Below are positions 1 to 12,200 of a stretch of 64,000 nucleotides of DNA, in pieces. The translations under genes and the position numbers were made by a program. The notes beneath the pieces were generated by a model. It was not told where the DNA came from. It ran no database searches and saw nothing but the letters and a program-made list of their open reading frames with translations. The stretch's first letter is position 1. Every line of letters begins with the position of its first letter. This DNA is from Rhizodiscina lignyota (Eukaryota; Ascomycota; Dothideomycetes; Aulographales; Rhizodiscinaceae), in the NCBI GenBank assembly GCA_010015805.1, contig ML978121.1:1612001-1676000 (forward strand), read 5' to 3'.

Positions 1-2
1 TA

Positions 3-857
3 GAAGATGAACTCCAACCTCCGGACGACGAACCCGCTCCTCCTCCGATCGAAGCCTTACTTGAGAATGGCATCCACGAGGATCATGCACCTGCCTTTGA
101 CGCTCCACAGCCAGCCTTCCAAAATCAGCAACACCAGCCCGCGCCGCGTGCGAATCGCGAGAATATCGGCGCCAAAAAGGCGCGCTCCATCACCCGCCGC
201 AACCAGCGCCGGCAGTACCACGGATGGATCCGCGAGCAAGCTGAGGCAAGACGCGCGCAGGAAGCTGTAGGTGCAGAGGAGCGTGAAGCGGCACTACAAG
301 CGGAGAAGGAGAGGAGGTTAGAGGTAGAGAAGAAGTTGGATGAGAAGAGGATGAAGGAGAGGAGTCTGGTAAAGGCCGAGAGGGAAGTGCGGGAACAGAG
401 GGAAGCGAAGAGGAGGGTTGATTGTGAGAGGTTTGTCAAGGACAGGCTGAAGGAGGAAGGCTGTGTTGAGATTGTTGAGGTGGTAGAAGAGGTTTGGCAG
501 GACGAGGATAGCGATAGCGGAGGCCTTTGGAGCAAAGGCAAGGGAAAGGCAAATGCCGAAGAAGAGAGATCATGGGAAGAAAAGGCCATTTGGGTGGAGA
601 GACTCCTGAGGGCGATACCGGGGCTGCTGGGAAAGAAGAACGTCGTGAAAGAGAACGGGACAGAAGCGGTCGTAATGACGATGTTGACGACTGGTGGATG
701 GATCGTTAAGATTGATGAGGACGTCATGAGAGATGCATATGCAGCAGCAGCTCAGATGGCGAGGGATAAAGTAAAGGCAGGGTATGATGGCAAGGTCACG
801 ATGATGGAGCTCGGGCATGTCCTCGAGGATATCCTCATGGCAAGAGCAGGTGGTTGA
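3..857 (+). CDS. Charged coiled-coil protein, 3' part only
   Basis: The frame is open from the left window edge to a TGA at 855-857, so the 5' end lies outside the window. The visible 284 residues begin with an acidic, proline-rich stretch. A basic patch follows (RSITRRNQRRQYHGW), then about 100 residues dominated by Glu, Lys and Arg with the heptad-like look of a long coiled coil. The last 100 residues are more globular, with an alternating hydrophobic pattern (GWIVKIDEDVMRDAY) near the end. I do not recognise the family and assign no function. The strong charge bias and the long frame in one reading register support a real protein. The next gene ends 12 bp away on the opposite strand, so the two genes converge. 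Confidence 0.7.
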   Translation, partial: EDELQPPDDEPAPPPIEALLENGIHEDHAPAFDAPQPAFQNQQHQPAPRANRENIGAKKARSITRRNQRRQYHGWIREQAEARRAQEAVGAEEREAALQAEKERRLEVEKKLDEKRMKERSLVKAEREVREQREAKRRVDCERFVKDRLKEEGCVEIVEVVEEVWQDEDSDSGGLWSKGKGKANAEEERSWEEKAIWVERLLRAIPGLLGKKNVVKENGTEAVVMTMLTTGGWIVKIDEDVMRDAYAAAAQMARDKVKAGYDGKVTMMELGHVLEDILMARAGG

Positions 858-868
858 ATTCTGGCATG

Positions 869-1976
869 CTACATCTTCGGTTTCTCGTCACCCTTTGACT
901 GGAACAAGCCGGGCCTTCCACCAGGGACACTTCCTAGTCTAACCATGCCATCTTGGAAAGTGCTTAGCACATGCAGCCCATCCTCTCTGAAATACTTCGA
1001 TGGTGCCAACGCCCTCCCATATGCATATCGGCCTACCCATGCTTCCTGGACGAACCATCGTGCGTTTCCGTCCTCATCATACCAACTCAGCTCCTCCGGC
1101 GACACATGGAAAACTACGGAATGATGCAGACTGCCTAGTCTGTAATAGTTATCCGCGTCGTGCTCTTGCAGAAAGTTGGGAATGATGAATAACCCATTGG
1201 AGTCACTGCTATACAGATGTGCAGCAACATGCATATTTGGATCTTCTGCTACCGGCGGCATTGGCCCTCTTATTCTGTAGTACTGCAATTGCACGCGGTC
1301 ACTCGGTTCGACAGTGGAGTTGTACGGCCTCATGTCGACTTTTCGCCTCGATACGCCTGGGAAAGGGATATTTGAGTCTCCCTCAGGCGAGTTGCCTGGC
1401 CTTGTCATGTATTTCCAAAACCATGGAGAATCGATAGCAGGCGCTTCCGGCCATTCGTCAGGTCTTTTGGATCTAAGTGCTACTCCATACTTCTCTCGGA
1501 GATCGACTTGCTGCTGGACGTCGAGACCGCGCGGCTCTGGCTGTTTGAAGGAGCATATGCAGGTGTACATGAGCTTTTCCGGCCTGCCTTGATACACTTC
1601 GACGTTGCGCGTGCAGTAGCCACGGCCCTCTCGAAGATTGCGTACCCGGTAGAGAAAGTGGATATCGGTACGGCCTTCTACGAGGAAATAGCCCGTGAAG
1701 TTCTGACACATATCAGCATACAATTGTACAGATATTTAGATTGGCATTTGGACTGAAATAAAATTTCTTGTTCAATATATGTGAAAATGATTTCCTTACA
1801 TGCACAACGAAGCCATTCCTAACTGTTCGCGACGCTGCAAGCAACGCCTGTGCCATAAAATGTCCGCCATAAGCTCTCGTCTCGAACCCAGGTGCTAAAG
1901 TTGTCGATCGATAGGTGTCATCATCTATTTTCTCCAGTTTCATCTGGTCTACAAAATTCGTTGTATCCGTTGCCAT
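869..1976 (-). CDS. Acyl-CoA thioesterase II (TesB-like), one intron
   Basis: This is a hot-dog-fold thioesterase that hydrolyses acyl-CoA to free acid and CoA; fungal members are usually peroxisomal. Exon 1 (1976-1800, 59 codons from ATG) has the family signature YGGHFMAQAL. A 97 bp GT-AG intron (1703-1799) joins VVH to NFTGYFLVEGRTD, which restores the usual TesB N-domain. Exon 2 (1702-869) carries the middle motif GRGYCTRNVEVYQ and a second hot-dog half containing LHHSVVFH and the stretch from WFVQEAWVGR to DGLHVLSTFQDGMVR. The product is about 336 aa, a normal length. The C-terminus is KPKM, so there is no clear SKL-type peroxisomal signal at the stop. The intron position was chosen because both exons are in frame only with this join. 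Confidence 0.92.
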
Positions 1977-2412
1977 TGCGCCGGTGTGTCGACTGTGCCA
2001 TATGTGAACGACCGGACAAAATTAGGGGATGCTGTACTCTGTTCTCTTTGACATGCAAACTTCAATCATAATGTTCATGTTCCCTCAAATTACACCTGGG
2101 AGGAGGCCAGTTTAATAGGCAGTTTTGCAACTCTCTTTCCGCGCAAAGTCGTCAGCCCCCGCCGAGGTCGTCAATTGTGGATCTCAAGTCATGCAAGGGC
2201 TACATTTCCGAAGTAAGCTACTTCGCAAGCTTACGCCCTGTGAGTTGTAAAATAAGCTTATGTCGTATGAGATCAGTCGCTTCATTTCTTGCAAACTCAT
2301 AGATTTATTATTTATGTTTCCCGGCATACATGTAACGCGAACATCTTTTGTAATAGGTAATACAGTGGCTATGCTATATTATTCTCCGGTCGCACTCCAT
2401 TCAAACCCCGAT
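1977..2412. other. Intergenic, upstream of thioesterase / 3' of GST
   Basis: This is the promoter side of the thioesterase gene and the 3' side of the GST gene, since both lie on the minus strand. I see no convincing reading frame, RNA gene or repeat. Confidence 0.5.
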
Positions 2413-3613
2413 TCAAGGTTTGTCTAGAGTTGGATGCAGGGTTGCTGCATAGGAAAGAACATCCTCCACCTTGACGCCGCCCGCGCCTTTACCATCATTC
2501 GGCCGAGGCCAACGCACACCATCCTTCTCACCTCTAACATCAGGGTACGGTCCCATCGGAGTGATAGCCTTCGGATTGATGTCGTAGTGAGACTTGGTGT
2601 AGTTCTCCTTGATATGCTTGAAGTCGGTCGTCTCTTTGAAACCCTGAACATTCCAATACACATGTGCCAGCCAAGCTTCGATATACGGATAGTCGTGACG
2701 AATCATACCCAAGTTGCACTTGAAGTGCTGAACATAGACAACGTCGAAGCGCACAATGGTGGCGTAGACACGGATGTCTAGCTCCGTTAACTTGTCGCCG
2801 AGGACAAAGGGACCGCCGAGAGAAGAAATGGTTTCCTCGAGCTTGTTCAGCGCGCCGAACACAGGGATGACGTTCTTGTCATACACCTCTTGATTGGGAG
2901 CAAATCCGGCCTTGTATACGCCCGCGTTAAGATCACTATTGATCCAGACTGTGAGCCGGTCGATCTCGAGGCTTAATTCGTCTGGGTAGAGGTTGAGGCC
3001 CAATCCCGGATTGGTCTTCTTGATACTATCAAAGGCTGTTGGAAGCCAGCGAAGCATCTCAGCGCTCTCCTATGAAAGGATTGATATTAATACAACACAA
3101 CCTCCCAGGAGCATTTAGAATTGCATGGATGTCTCACATTGTTCACGATCGTATTGAGTTTCTTATCCCATAGAACCGGGACGCTGTATCTCCCTTTATA
3201 ATCGGGATCAACCTTGAAGTAAACCTCATGAAGATACTTGCTGCCGAACAAATGGTCGACAGTGGCGTTTGGATACTCGTCGTCCGATGCAGGAAATTGC
3301 CATCCAGGCCAGCCTTTTTCGTCCCCTTTGGGATACGGCTTGACGACGGAAAGGGTGATATAGCCTTCCAAGCCAGCGAGCGAGCGCACGAGATTTACTC
3401 GGTGAGCAAAGGGACAGAATAGGCCTGGATTGTAGTCAGAAGACCGAATGTAATCAAAGATGGGCGTAACTCGGTCAACGGACCTATGTATAAGTGATAA
3501 CGGTCGGGCTCTGGAGGAAATGGTCCATTTTCCGAGATGACTCCATGCCAGCCGTCGTCGGTGCCTGCCTTGTGAGAGTCGATGCGTGATGGGCTCATGT
3601 TGAGAGGGCTCAT
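2413..3613 (-). CDS. Glutathione transferase, Ecm4/omega type (glutathionyl-hydroquinone reductase-like), two introns
   Basis: The encoded protein is about 357 aa. Exon 1 (3613-3484) starts at ATG and has the W-H-G-V-I-S-E-N-G and YHLY signatures of this family. After a 59 bp intron (3425-3483) exon 2 opens with FCPFAHRVNLVRSL. Its Cys47 is in the position of the catalytic cysteine that attacks glutathionyl-hydroquinones (CPWAHR in most relatives, so Trp is Phe here). A second intron of 68 bp (3070-3137) joins TIVNN to ESAEMLRWLP, the conserved glutathione-binding loop. Exon 3 (3069-2413) is the all-alpha C-domain, with LGDKLTELDIRVYATIVRFD and HVYWNVQGFKETTDFKHIKENY. Family knowledge suggests glutathione-dependent reduction of quinone conjugates or dehydroascorbate; which substrate applies here cannot be told. 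The first donor (GTCCGT) is weak, but its frame and position fit. Confidence 0.9.
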
Positions 3614-4387
3614 ATGTAGAGTAAACTCCTCTGTTTGGCTTTCTCGGAATTGAAGCTTGAAAGTAGAATGAAAACAGAAGTCTACGATGAATCACTCGAA
3701 GGCAGCCAAGTCGTGCCTTCAGCTTCGGGCCATTGTTTAGTAAATATGGAAGACACTACACGATACGTTACTTATGCCCTAAGCAGGCAATTTCTCGAAT
3801 ATATAATCCGTACGACTTCGAAGACGAGGAAGCGGAAGCCTTGCGCATTCATGACGGAAACCGCTCGGATATTATTAAGCTGCGATGGACGACAAGCCAC
3901 AGGAAGGAGTGGAGTGGCCCTGGTGGCTAGCCAGACTCGAAGAGTGTGGCGTTGGAAATGTGGAGGGAGGCTCCCGCCTTGTTTGAACGTAAAGACACTT
4001 CAACCTGAGTTGTCTCTGAGGAGAATGGAGGCTCGTCCGACCGAGCAGAACTGATTACATAGGGCTCCTTTGTTATCAGTAACTCTGACCATGTAGAGCG
4101 AGGTGAGCCTCAGCGTCACGCATTCCTTCGTGCAGAAAGACGAACGTATCGACACTATTTAATATTCAGCTGAAATTTCGAGTGAGGATACATACTCGAG
4201 CCAACCAACGAGGCACAACGACGCCCACAAGCAATCTAGCCTGGAATAAGCCCGGAACAATTGTATATGGAAGTTAGCTGAATATTCGATATTCCTCGTC
4301 ATGCATGTTAAATACAAGAGTCGCTCAAATGAATCTCAACTTTTGCACTTTCATTTCTTCGTGGCGTTTACTTCCTCCCATCTCATC
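3614..4387. other. Divergent intergenic region
   Basis: This is the shared upstream region of the GST gene (minus) and the alpha/beta hydrolase gene (plus). The 139- and 65-codon frames inside it have no recognisable motif and I treat them as chance. Confidence 0.5.
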
Positions 4388-5193
4388 ATGGCGCAAGATA
4401 AACCTACGATTGTAATTGTCCACGGGGCATGGCATCATCCAGAATATTTCTCTACAGTGGGTCATTCCCTCGAGAGCAAAGGCTATGAAGTTGTCTGTCC
4501 TCGTTTACCAACTTGTAACAACGCCATCCCGCCAGATCAGACGCTGTCGGACGATGTCGCCCTTATTCGATCGACGGCGCTGAAGCTTGCGGACGCCGGG
4601 AAGGAGATTGTCGTTTTGTGTCACAGCTATGGCGGTGTTGTCTCCACCGATGCGCTGTACGACCTCTCAGTTGAGAAGCGAGCAGCACAGAATCTGAAAG
4701 GCGGCATAAAGAGGCTAGCCTATATGTGCGCATTCATCCCCAAGAAAGGGGAGGGGCTCGCAGACATATTTGGCGGCACGCTGCCACCATGGATCCAGCC
4801 ACAGGTACGACACCCTTTTCCAGTTCTGGCCTGAATGTAGCAGAGTTGACAAAAGCTTCCAAGCCCAACAAAACGCTTGCACTCGTCAATCCAGAAAATC
4901 ACTTCTTTCACGATACTAGTGATCCCGAGCACTGGGCTTCGTTGCTGGTGACACATCCAACAGACGCGCAGTCGGACCCTGTCAGCCACGAGGCCTGGCG
5001 TGAAATTCCCGTCACGTACCTCATCTGTGAAGGAGACCAAGGATTGCTGCTGGAGTTTCAGAAGATGATGATTGCAAGAATCGAAGCAGAAGGTGTGAGA
5101 GTCACGACGGAGACTTGTACCGCGAGTCATTCTCCATTCCTTTCCATGCCTCAGCGAGTTGTAGAACTTGCGATAAATGTAGCGAATTCGTGA
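4388..5193 (+). CDS. Alpha/beta hydrolase, one short intron
   Basis: The protein is about 248 aa. It begins MAQDKPTIVIVHGAWH, placing the oxyanion-hole motif HGAWH at residues 12-16, typical for this family of small fungal hydrolases. The nucleophile elbow is CHSYGG with Ser80. The C-terminal SHSPF supplies a likely catalytic His. I chose the ATG at 4388 (context ATCATGG) over an in-frame ATG at 4301, which would add 29 unrelated residues. The two halves lie in different frames. An intron starting at GTACGA (4805) joins them in frame if it ends at 4863 (59 bp) or, less likely, at 4845 (41 bp). Substrate unknown; relatives act on esters, lactones or amides, and some are annotated only as AB hydrolase-1. 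Confidence 0.82.
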
Positions 5194-5383
5194 GCGAGGA
5201 ATTTTTAATATAAGCGGAAGGTTTGGAGACTGAATATGCAGCGTAAAATTTCCACTTGGAAACATCTGTTCTGACCATTGAGAAAAAATCAAACCAAAAA
5301 CCCGAAGCCCAGAAATACCTCGAATGCTACATGAACCGTCTCCGCGTGGCCGATTTAACCCAATCAAAACACCTGAGAACCTA

Positions 5384-8300
5384 TCATCTTTCAAACTCAA
5401 CAACCTTTCTAGTCTCGCCACTTGACTCGCTGAGACTCGTAGGTCTTCTACCGACCCCTTCAACTGGCGCATCCATCAGATTCTCCACCTGCCCATGCGC
5501 CGCACCACCGCCAGCTTCTGCATCGGCGCCCTCGAGCAAATCCCTATCACTTTCCTTCACGCTCTTTATACTCCTCCTCTCTGCATCACCACCAGCCGTG
5601 GGGCTCGTCAGGCCAGCGCCCAAACTGAGATCCACGTCGGCATTCTCATCGTCATCGTCCTCGTCTTCAGCATTCCTCTTCGAATTTATACTTGCAGCAT
5701 CTAATTCCTTCTGTGCCTCGTCCATTCTCCTCCTTACTTCTGCCGCAACTCGCATACCGTCGCTGACGATATTATCCAGCATACCGCGGATGCCCTTACC
5801 CGGTGGCCCGACGCCGCTAGATTGAGGCCCTACGGGGCCTGCGGTTATCGGACTCGAGACCTTGCGGCCAAGGTTGGCGAAGGTGGTGAGATTAGAGGAA
5901 GACGAAGCGGATGAGGGTGTCGGGATGTCGGAGAGGCGGAAAGAATTTGCAAAAGCAGCGTCAAAGAAGTGCTCGAGCGCCTCATCGGCAAGGACAAGCA
6001 TGCGGAAGGTTGGAAGAGTTATGAACAGCGGGTGTGCCGGGTCGAGAGCTGCATTTGCGGCATGCGTGTTCGACTTGGACGAAGGTCGAGCTTGGCTCAG
6101 AGGATCCGTTGATGTGGGTGTAGGAATAGACATCTTTCTCTTGATGGGAGATTTAGGTTTCTCACCAAAGTCAAGGAGGTCGTCCTGGTCTTCCTCGTCG
6201 CCTCCGATTTGGAAAGAGTCCACAGCCGCAGTCGTCTCATCGACGTCGGCAGACTCGGTGTTCGCTGGGTTATCAGGATCGGCATATTCGAAACATCTTC
6301 TGATGAAGGCTGATACACTGCTTAAGAACTGCTCATCCCTTTCTCGTTTGGAGCTCGTTCCTGCACCGTTGCTTCCTTGATCCGTCATCGAAGAGGATGG
6401 TGACTGCGGTCCATCAATGCCACGTCGTGAAAGGAATAGCAAAGCTTCTGATATTCTGAGAATGCCCTCACGGTCAACCTTCCCATCGTTGTCATCATCG
6501 TAAAGTTCGAAAAAATAGCTGATGTTGGTCATGATGTCTTTGGTACCCTTTACGGAAGCCATGCCATTGACCACATTCTGTAAAGTCAATGCATCGTCGT
6601 TGTCGGTATCCCAGCGTTTGAATAAACGTCTCATGAACTCATGGTCCGTCGGCTCTGGTCCCAATCCCCAAGGCGATAATGAAACATTGCGAGTCTTGAT
6701 GGAACCAAAATATGAATAGTTTTGCTTTTCAGACACTTCGCTAGGAGAGCTAGGCGAGTCGGTAACAGCCCACTTCGTAATACCTGCAACACGGTCAGCA
6801 TCAATTTGAGAACATGAAGGATCTGCATCAGTAAATACCAGCGAGGAACTCCCTGAACGCGCTATAGTCCATTTGAGTCGTGCTCGGACCGAGCCCTACC
6901 CTTCCCATGGAGACGTTATCCTGCGTAGGCATTCCCTGGACGACCTCGGATGCCTTGTTCTTCGCTGCACTTGCTCGCCTATCCGCTTCCTGTTGGATCA
7001 TTTGCATGCGTTGCTGCCGTTCGTACAGGACACCGTAGAACCTGTCGTACAAAAAGCCGAGGTCGTTCTGACTTAATTTCTTACTTTCCGGGCCCAGGTT
7101 CCTGATTGACGTGCGCTTCGCAAAGTTCTCGATATTGTCGAGGACCGCTTCCTTATGCTTGGATCGTTGCTCTGCAATAGTACTTTGCGTGATGCCAGCG
7201 AACTCTTTGAAAGCAACGACCATCAGCTCTTGGAACTTGGTAATGGCTCGTATTTTTGGATTCTCCGACTTTGGGTGCGCGGACTCGTCGAGCCTGGAGA
7301 AATACGACTTGAGGACTGAGATAAATGTTCCATCGTCTGTTGCATCTAATAGTTCTTCGCCGTTTATCCGAAGGATGGCCAGCCCTATCTGGAACAGGAC
7401 TTTTGGTCCTTCCAGAAAGAAAACGTCTAAGACACGGAATGCGAAGATCAGTGGCATCGAGTTGATGTATAGTGAAAGGAACCACGGTAACGAGACGACC
7501 GATAGTTGAACATCTGACTTGACGAGGTGATCCCAGATAATGGGCATGGTCTTTTCCACAAGCGATTCGAAGACTTTCTGGTCCAGCAAGGTTCCATACA
7601 TTGTCGTCGAGTAGTATCCGGGAACAAGACGGTCGCAAAGCACCGAGAGGAGAAAGAATGCTTGTGTCTCGGACATGTATCTAGTTTTGTCAGATAGATT
7701 GAAGGGGAAATTGGATGTAAACTCACATGAGAAGTGCAGCAACTACGATATTCATGGCCTGGCAGTATCCAACGTCTGGATTCGTCCAGCTGTAGGCTGT
7801 GAGAACACGCCGAAGTCTGCCAATGCCTTCTTCACTCTGAAAGCCCGGGTATTCTGGCAAGCTGCGATTTAGATCTTTCTCGATTTCGTCTATCGCTAAC
7901 GATTCTTGGCCAGAGAATTTGGTGAGAGTCTGAGTATACAGCTCTGGATTCTGTAGGCGCAGATACAGCGATCCCGACGTGAGCTCCCACGTTTCACCTC
8001 TCAGCCGATTCGGTAGACCGACACGGATGAGCTTGTGAAACGTGGGCTGCCGTATCAGGGTCGCATTTCTGCCATTCTCTCGCAGGTATTCCTTCCACAG
8101 TCTCATCTTCGCCTTATCCCGCAGTTTTCGAGCATCTCCAGGATACCGAAAGACCGCACCAAGCCCAGTGTCCGGTGCTTCGTGTGGCCTCGCTGGCTGG
8201 CCCTTCGTGTCATCTTTCCGGACGGTGCTCTCCTCTGATAAGTGATACTCAGAGTAGCACTCGTCAACTACCTTCTTCAGTTTATCCACTTCCCTGATGC

Positions 8301-8889
8301 CATCTCTTAAACCCTTCTTGAGGCCGTCGCAGAATCTCTCACACTGCTGCCGACTCCCAGCCAATTGTATTGTAAGCTTTTGTGGAACGAAGTCCTTCGA
8401 ATCCTTCGTTTTCACATCGTTGAAACCATTCGAAGTCGTGATTGAGAGTGAGAATGAGAGTGTATTCTGCGTATGTAGGCGTTCGACGCGTCGGATCGCG
8501 CAGAGGGGGAGTGTGAATCCATTGCCAGCTGGACCGGTCCCATGAGTCTGACCGGTGAAAGAGCTCGAAGCACTGGTACTGGCAGTGCTAACGAAACTCG
8601 CAGCTTGTGTAGAGAAGCATATGAATTGTTCGCTCAGATGTAGTTTGCCCACATAGTGATTGCCCTGTCGCTTTACATCTGCGTTTTGATTGTTCCGCAA
8701 GGAGTAATGCGGGGACAGTGTAAGCTCAGCGGTGATCTCTTGGAGGGGGTTCTGCGAGTCTGGAAGACGGAATTGATGTCTGAAGAGCGCTGCCTTGGAG
8801 GGCCTGTTATCTGAGCTCTGGCCGGGAAGGAGGTTCGGATCTATAAACGACTGTGCTTTCTGGACGAGAGAGGAGAGATTGCTGAACAT
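5384..8889 (-). CDS. GRAM-TBC-EF-hand Rab GTPase-activating protein (Gyp2/TBC1D8-9-like), two introns
   Basis: This gene encodes about 1134 aa in three exons (8889-7727, 7680-6839, 6783-5384), with introns of 46 and 55 bp. A GRAM-like lipid-binding segment lies in the first 200 residues (YVGKLHLSEQFICFST). The TBC domain starts near residue 290 (GLPNRLRGETW). It has the catalytic arginine finger in IEKDLNR (336-342) and the glutamine finger in YCQ (375-377), so it should accelerate GTP hydrolysis by Rab GTPases. Two EF-hand-like loops follow, at 727-738 (DTDNDDALTLQN) and 764-775 (DDDNDGKVDREG). The last 300 residues are low-complexity and acidic. This order matches yeast Gyp2 and animal TBC1D8/9, which act in Golgi and endosome traffic. 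The target Rab is not predictable. Confidence 0.93.
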
Positions 8890-9226
8890 GGCGGAAGGGC
8901 GGGATCATCTAGAGAGGTATCTGCATGTAAGTATTTGTAAAAGTCACTAGAGACGCGTCTGCTCTTCGTGTGAGCGTGTTCGAAGTTATCATCCCATATT
9001 CCGAGCGGGATAGGCTTGACTGCTTGGTGCAGGAGGCTGAATTGCTGCGGCTTCTAATGGAGCTTATGCTGTATGCAAGCCACGCAGGGGCCAACGCCCT
9101 GTCGGAATCCCTTCTCTGACGTCGGAAGTCACGTGCCATTGATCACAAATTGTAACTTCCATACTCTTCATTAATTTCTCATTTGCTGGATATCTCTATA
9201 AGCACCTATGTCTTACGGTGCCGTTA
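8890..9226. other. Intergenic
   Basis: Short spacer between the start of the TBC gene and the end of the ABC transporter gene, both on the minus strand. I see no further feature here. Confidence 0.5.
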
Positions 9227-12200
9227 TCATCTACTCGGCCAGAGCTTCCTTGTATTCTGCAGGAAACCGATGCCTTTCGCCTTCTGCTCATGAGCATGTC
9301 CTTCCTCCTGTACATCGTGCTGCGTGACAACAGCCAGGAAGACTTGGTCCAGAGTTGCCTGACTCACAGAGTAGTACTCAAAGCCCAGGTCTTCCTTGTT
9401 CTTCTCCAAGAGTGAAAACAGCCCAGCAATACTTATCCCCGCCGGGGCAGCCGACTTGATTTCTTCGTCCCCGCCTTCGAACGAAGCATCTGCGCCCTTG
9501 TTCGGGACACTGAATCTCAGCTGCCCGTGGAAGACTCTATCTTCTGTCAGCGCACCCTTGATATTCTCCTTGATCCATCTCTTGACCCTCTCCGCTTCCT
9601 CGTCGCTCACGTGTGGCGCACCCTTGAGCACCACGTGCACATGGAAAGCGTCGCCGTATCGTTTCCTCAACTGCTCTGTATTTCCCAGCGCAAGCATTCT
9701 CCCCGCCATGATGCCTACACGGTCCGCGAGATATTCTGCCTCTTCCAATGAATGAGTCGTGATGACAAGGCTGCGCCCGCCACTCACAGCTTCAAGAGTG
9801 CGCCACATGATACGCTTGCTAGCAGCGTCCATTCCGCTGCTTGGCTCGTCGAGGAGAAGCACAGATGGATTGCCCATTAATGCTATAGCCAAACTGAGCT
9901 TCCGCTTATTGCCACCAGAGAGGGCGGCCGCCATCCGCGTGGAAAACGCTTGCAAGCCAACTGCTTCGATAATTGCTCGGACGTTGTGCTCAACATCTGG
10001 CACGCCTCTAGCGCGTGCGTAGAATCGGAGATGCTCCTCGCAGGTCATTGTATCCATAGCGTCAAATTGCGGGCAAACGCCGAGATGCGACCTTGCTGCT
10101 GCTCGGTGTGCAAGGATGGAAGTCCCTTCGACAAAGACATCACCTCCAGTGTGGCCATGAGAGCGTGACGGCCGGAGATCTCCACGAATCAAGCTGATAG
10201 TCGTCGACTTGCCCGCACCGTTTGGACCCAAGAGAGCAAAGGTCTCGCTATGCTGAACACCAAAACTGATATCATTGACAGCTGTGTTGGAGCCGAAAGA
10301 CTTGGTGAGATGTAAGACGCGCAGTCCATCGTTAGAATCTTTCACACGAGCAACTTCGGCAACAACATCTGCGTCCTGCGGGTAAGGCTTTTCTTCTTCA
10401 TCCACCGCTCGATCCTTCGAACGGATTAGCCATGCTGGTTTGTACCCACTATCCCACCAAACGAGGAATGTGAATAGGACAGCCGCCTGGAGTATGAGGT
10501 ACAGAATCGGAGAGCCGTAGACTGAAAAAGCCCCGGGGTACGACGCTTTCTGATCGCCTCTGCAGAGTGTGGAGAACTCGTTTAGTGTTAGTAGTAGGGA
10601 TCGAAGCAGATTGCCCGAAGGAAAGAAGATCCCGATGACATACTGAGCGATCAGAATGTCATGATCGATCTGTGTTGCCGGTACGTACGTGACGATGCAC
10701 ATGAATGTGATGAAGTAGATGAGGAAGAAGACAGCCTGGCCTCCGGCTGCGAAGGCGAACGCTGCTAGTTGCGAGCTCACAAACAGTGAAACACAGTAGG
10801 ACAGCAGAATTGAGGTCAAACCGTAGAGGAAGAACACCACGAACAGGTATCCAGGAGCGTACCAGACGTCTGAAGTTGCTACCCAAATAATTGTCACCAG
10901 CGCGCTGATAAGCAGAACGAACAAGAAGTCGAAAGCAGTGTAAGCCAAGAACAGTGGGCCAGCTCTGATGCCATTCGAATAGTGCAAAGCTCGTACATTG
11001 CGAAGTCGTTCGACAGTCGGATAGAGCGCGAAGAAGCCAGGGGAAGCGGACATGGCAAGTCCGAAGTACAAGATGAGTTGAAGAGTGTCGCCGGCCTTGC
11101 TTGCGAGCGGAAGAGCAAAGCTGCGAAATGTTGCAACGACCGGCACACGTGTGAGGATGTTATTGAGAAGGTTCTGGGTGAGAAGCGCCGTGGCTACCTG
11201 CCAATTTCCAACGTACGCGAAGGTGGGAGTGCTGTCAGAGCTGTTCCCGAGGAAGAAACCGCCTGGAGTGACGTTTGCATATCGTTGTTTAATGAAGCCA
11301 TTAAAGTCGTCTAAGGAGTCGACAGTATGAAACTCCGAAATATTCAAGGCGAATTCTTTTGCCAAAGCTCCTTGCGAGAGCTGTCCAGAGGGCGGGCCGA
11401 AAGGGATGAGCAAGTCAATCAGATTGCCAGTGTTCAGGCCAGTCTCGCTACCTTCCGACACTTGAGATTCCGGAGAACAGTTCTGACCGTGAAAGTTATG
11501 TAAAAAGAATGTAACCAGCCCAGCTGCAATGACTGGTATTATCACAGCAAACAAGTACGGGAGATAGTTCTGTCGCAGAATAGTGATGCGTTTCCGGAAT
11601 AAAATCCATGACTGGCGGAGCATGGTTGTTCCATTTCCAGTATAAAGTTGGAAGGTGGTATCGTGCTCTGAATCCTCAGCGGAGGCCTTGTCAAGCTCTG
11701 TCAACGAAGTTGGTGAGAGCTTGCCATTTTCAGCCGCTTTCACTACGACGCGAGCTGTTTCTAAGGCATAGTTTTCCTGAACTTCTTCCGCAAGCTTGAG
11801 GAAGACATCCTCGATGGTAGGGCCTGTGACTTGATAATCGTAGACGTGCTGAGCGTCAAGCGCTGCTACAAAGCTGGCAGCATGAGCGGAGTCACCGAGC
11901 TGGTAGATAACTTCTTCTCCAACCGTGGTGCGTTGGATAAACGCAAGTCCATGGTGATTAATGTCCAGCTTACGAGGAAGGCGCACTCTGTAGCCACCTC
12001 CGAGCTTCTCGCACAATTCCACTGCGCTACCTTCAGCTTTGAGGTTACCCTTTGAAAGGATCGCTATATGGTCGGAGATCAACTGTGCCTCGTCTAGGAA
12101 GTGTGTGGTGAAGAGTAAAGTCCTGACACCACGTTCTCGGAGCAGTATATCCCAGATCTTCCGTCGCGAAAGCGGATCAAGCCCGCTTGAGACTTCGTCA

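Noticed and set aside
125-727. 200-codon minus-strand frame
   Set aside because: Ser/Leu-rich mirror of the Glu/Lys-rich plus-strand coding sequence; no start context or motif.
3635-4054. 139-codon plus-strand frame between GST and hydrolase
   Set aside because: No motif, antisense to the GST leader and with competing frames.
4720-5472. 250-codon minus-strand frame
   Set aside because: Overlaps the alpha/beta hydrolase and TBC 3' ends; no family features.
5256-5825. 189-codon plus-strand frame
   Set aside because: Antisense shadow of the low-complexity C-terminus of the TBC protein.
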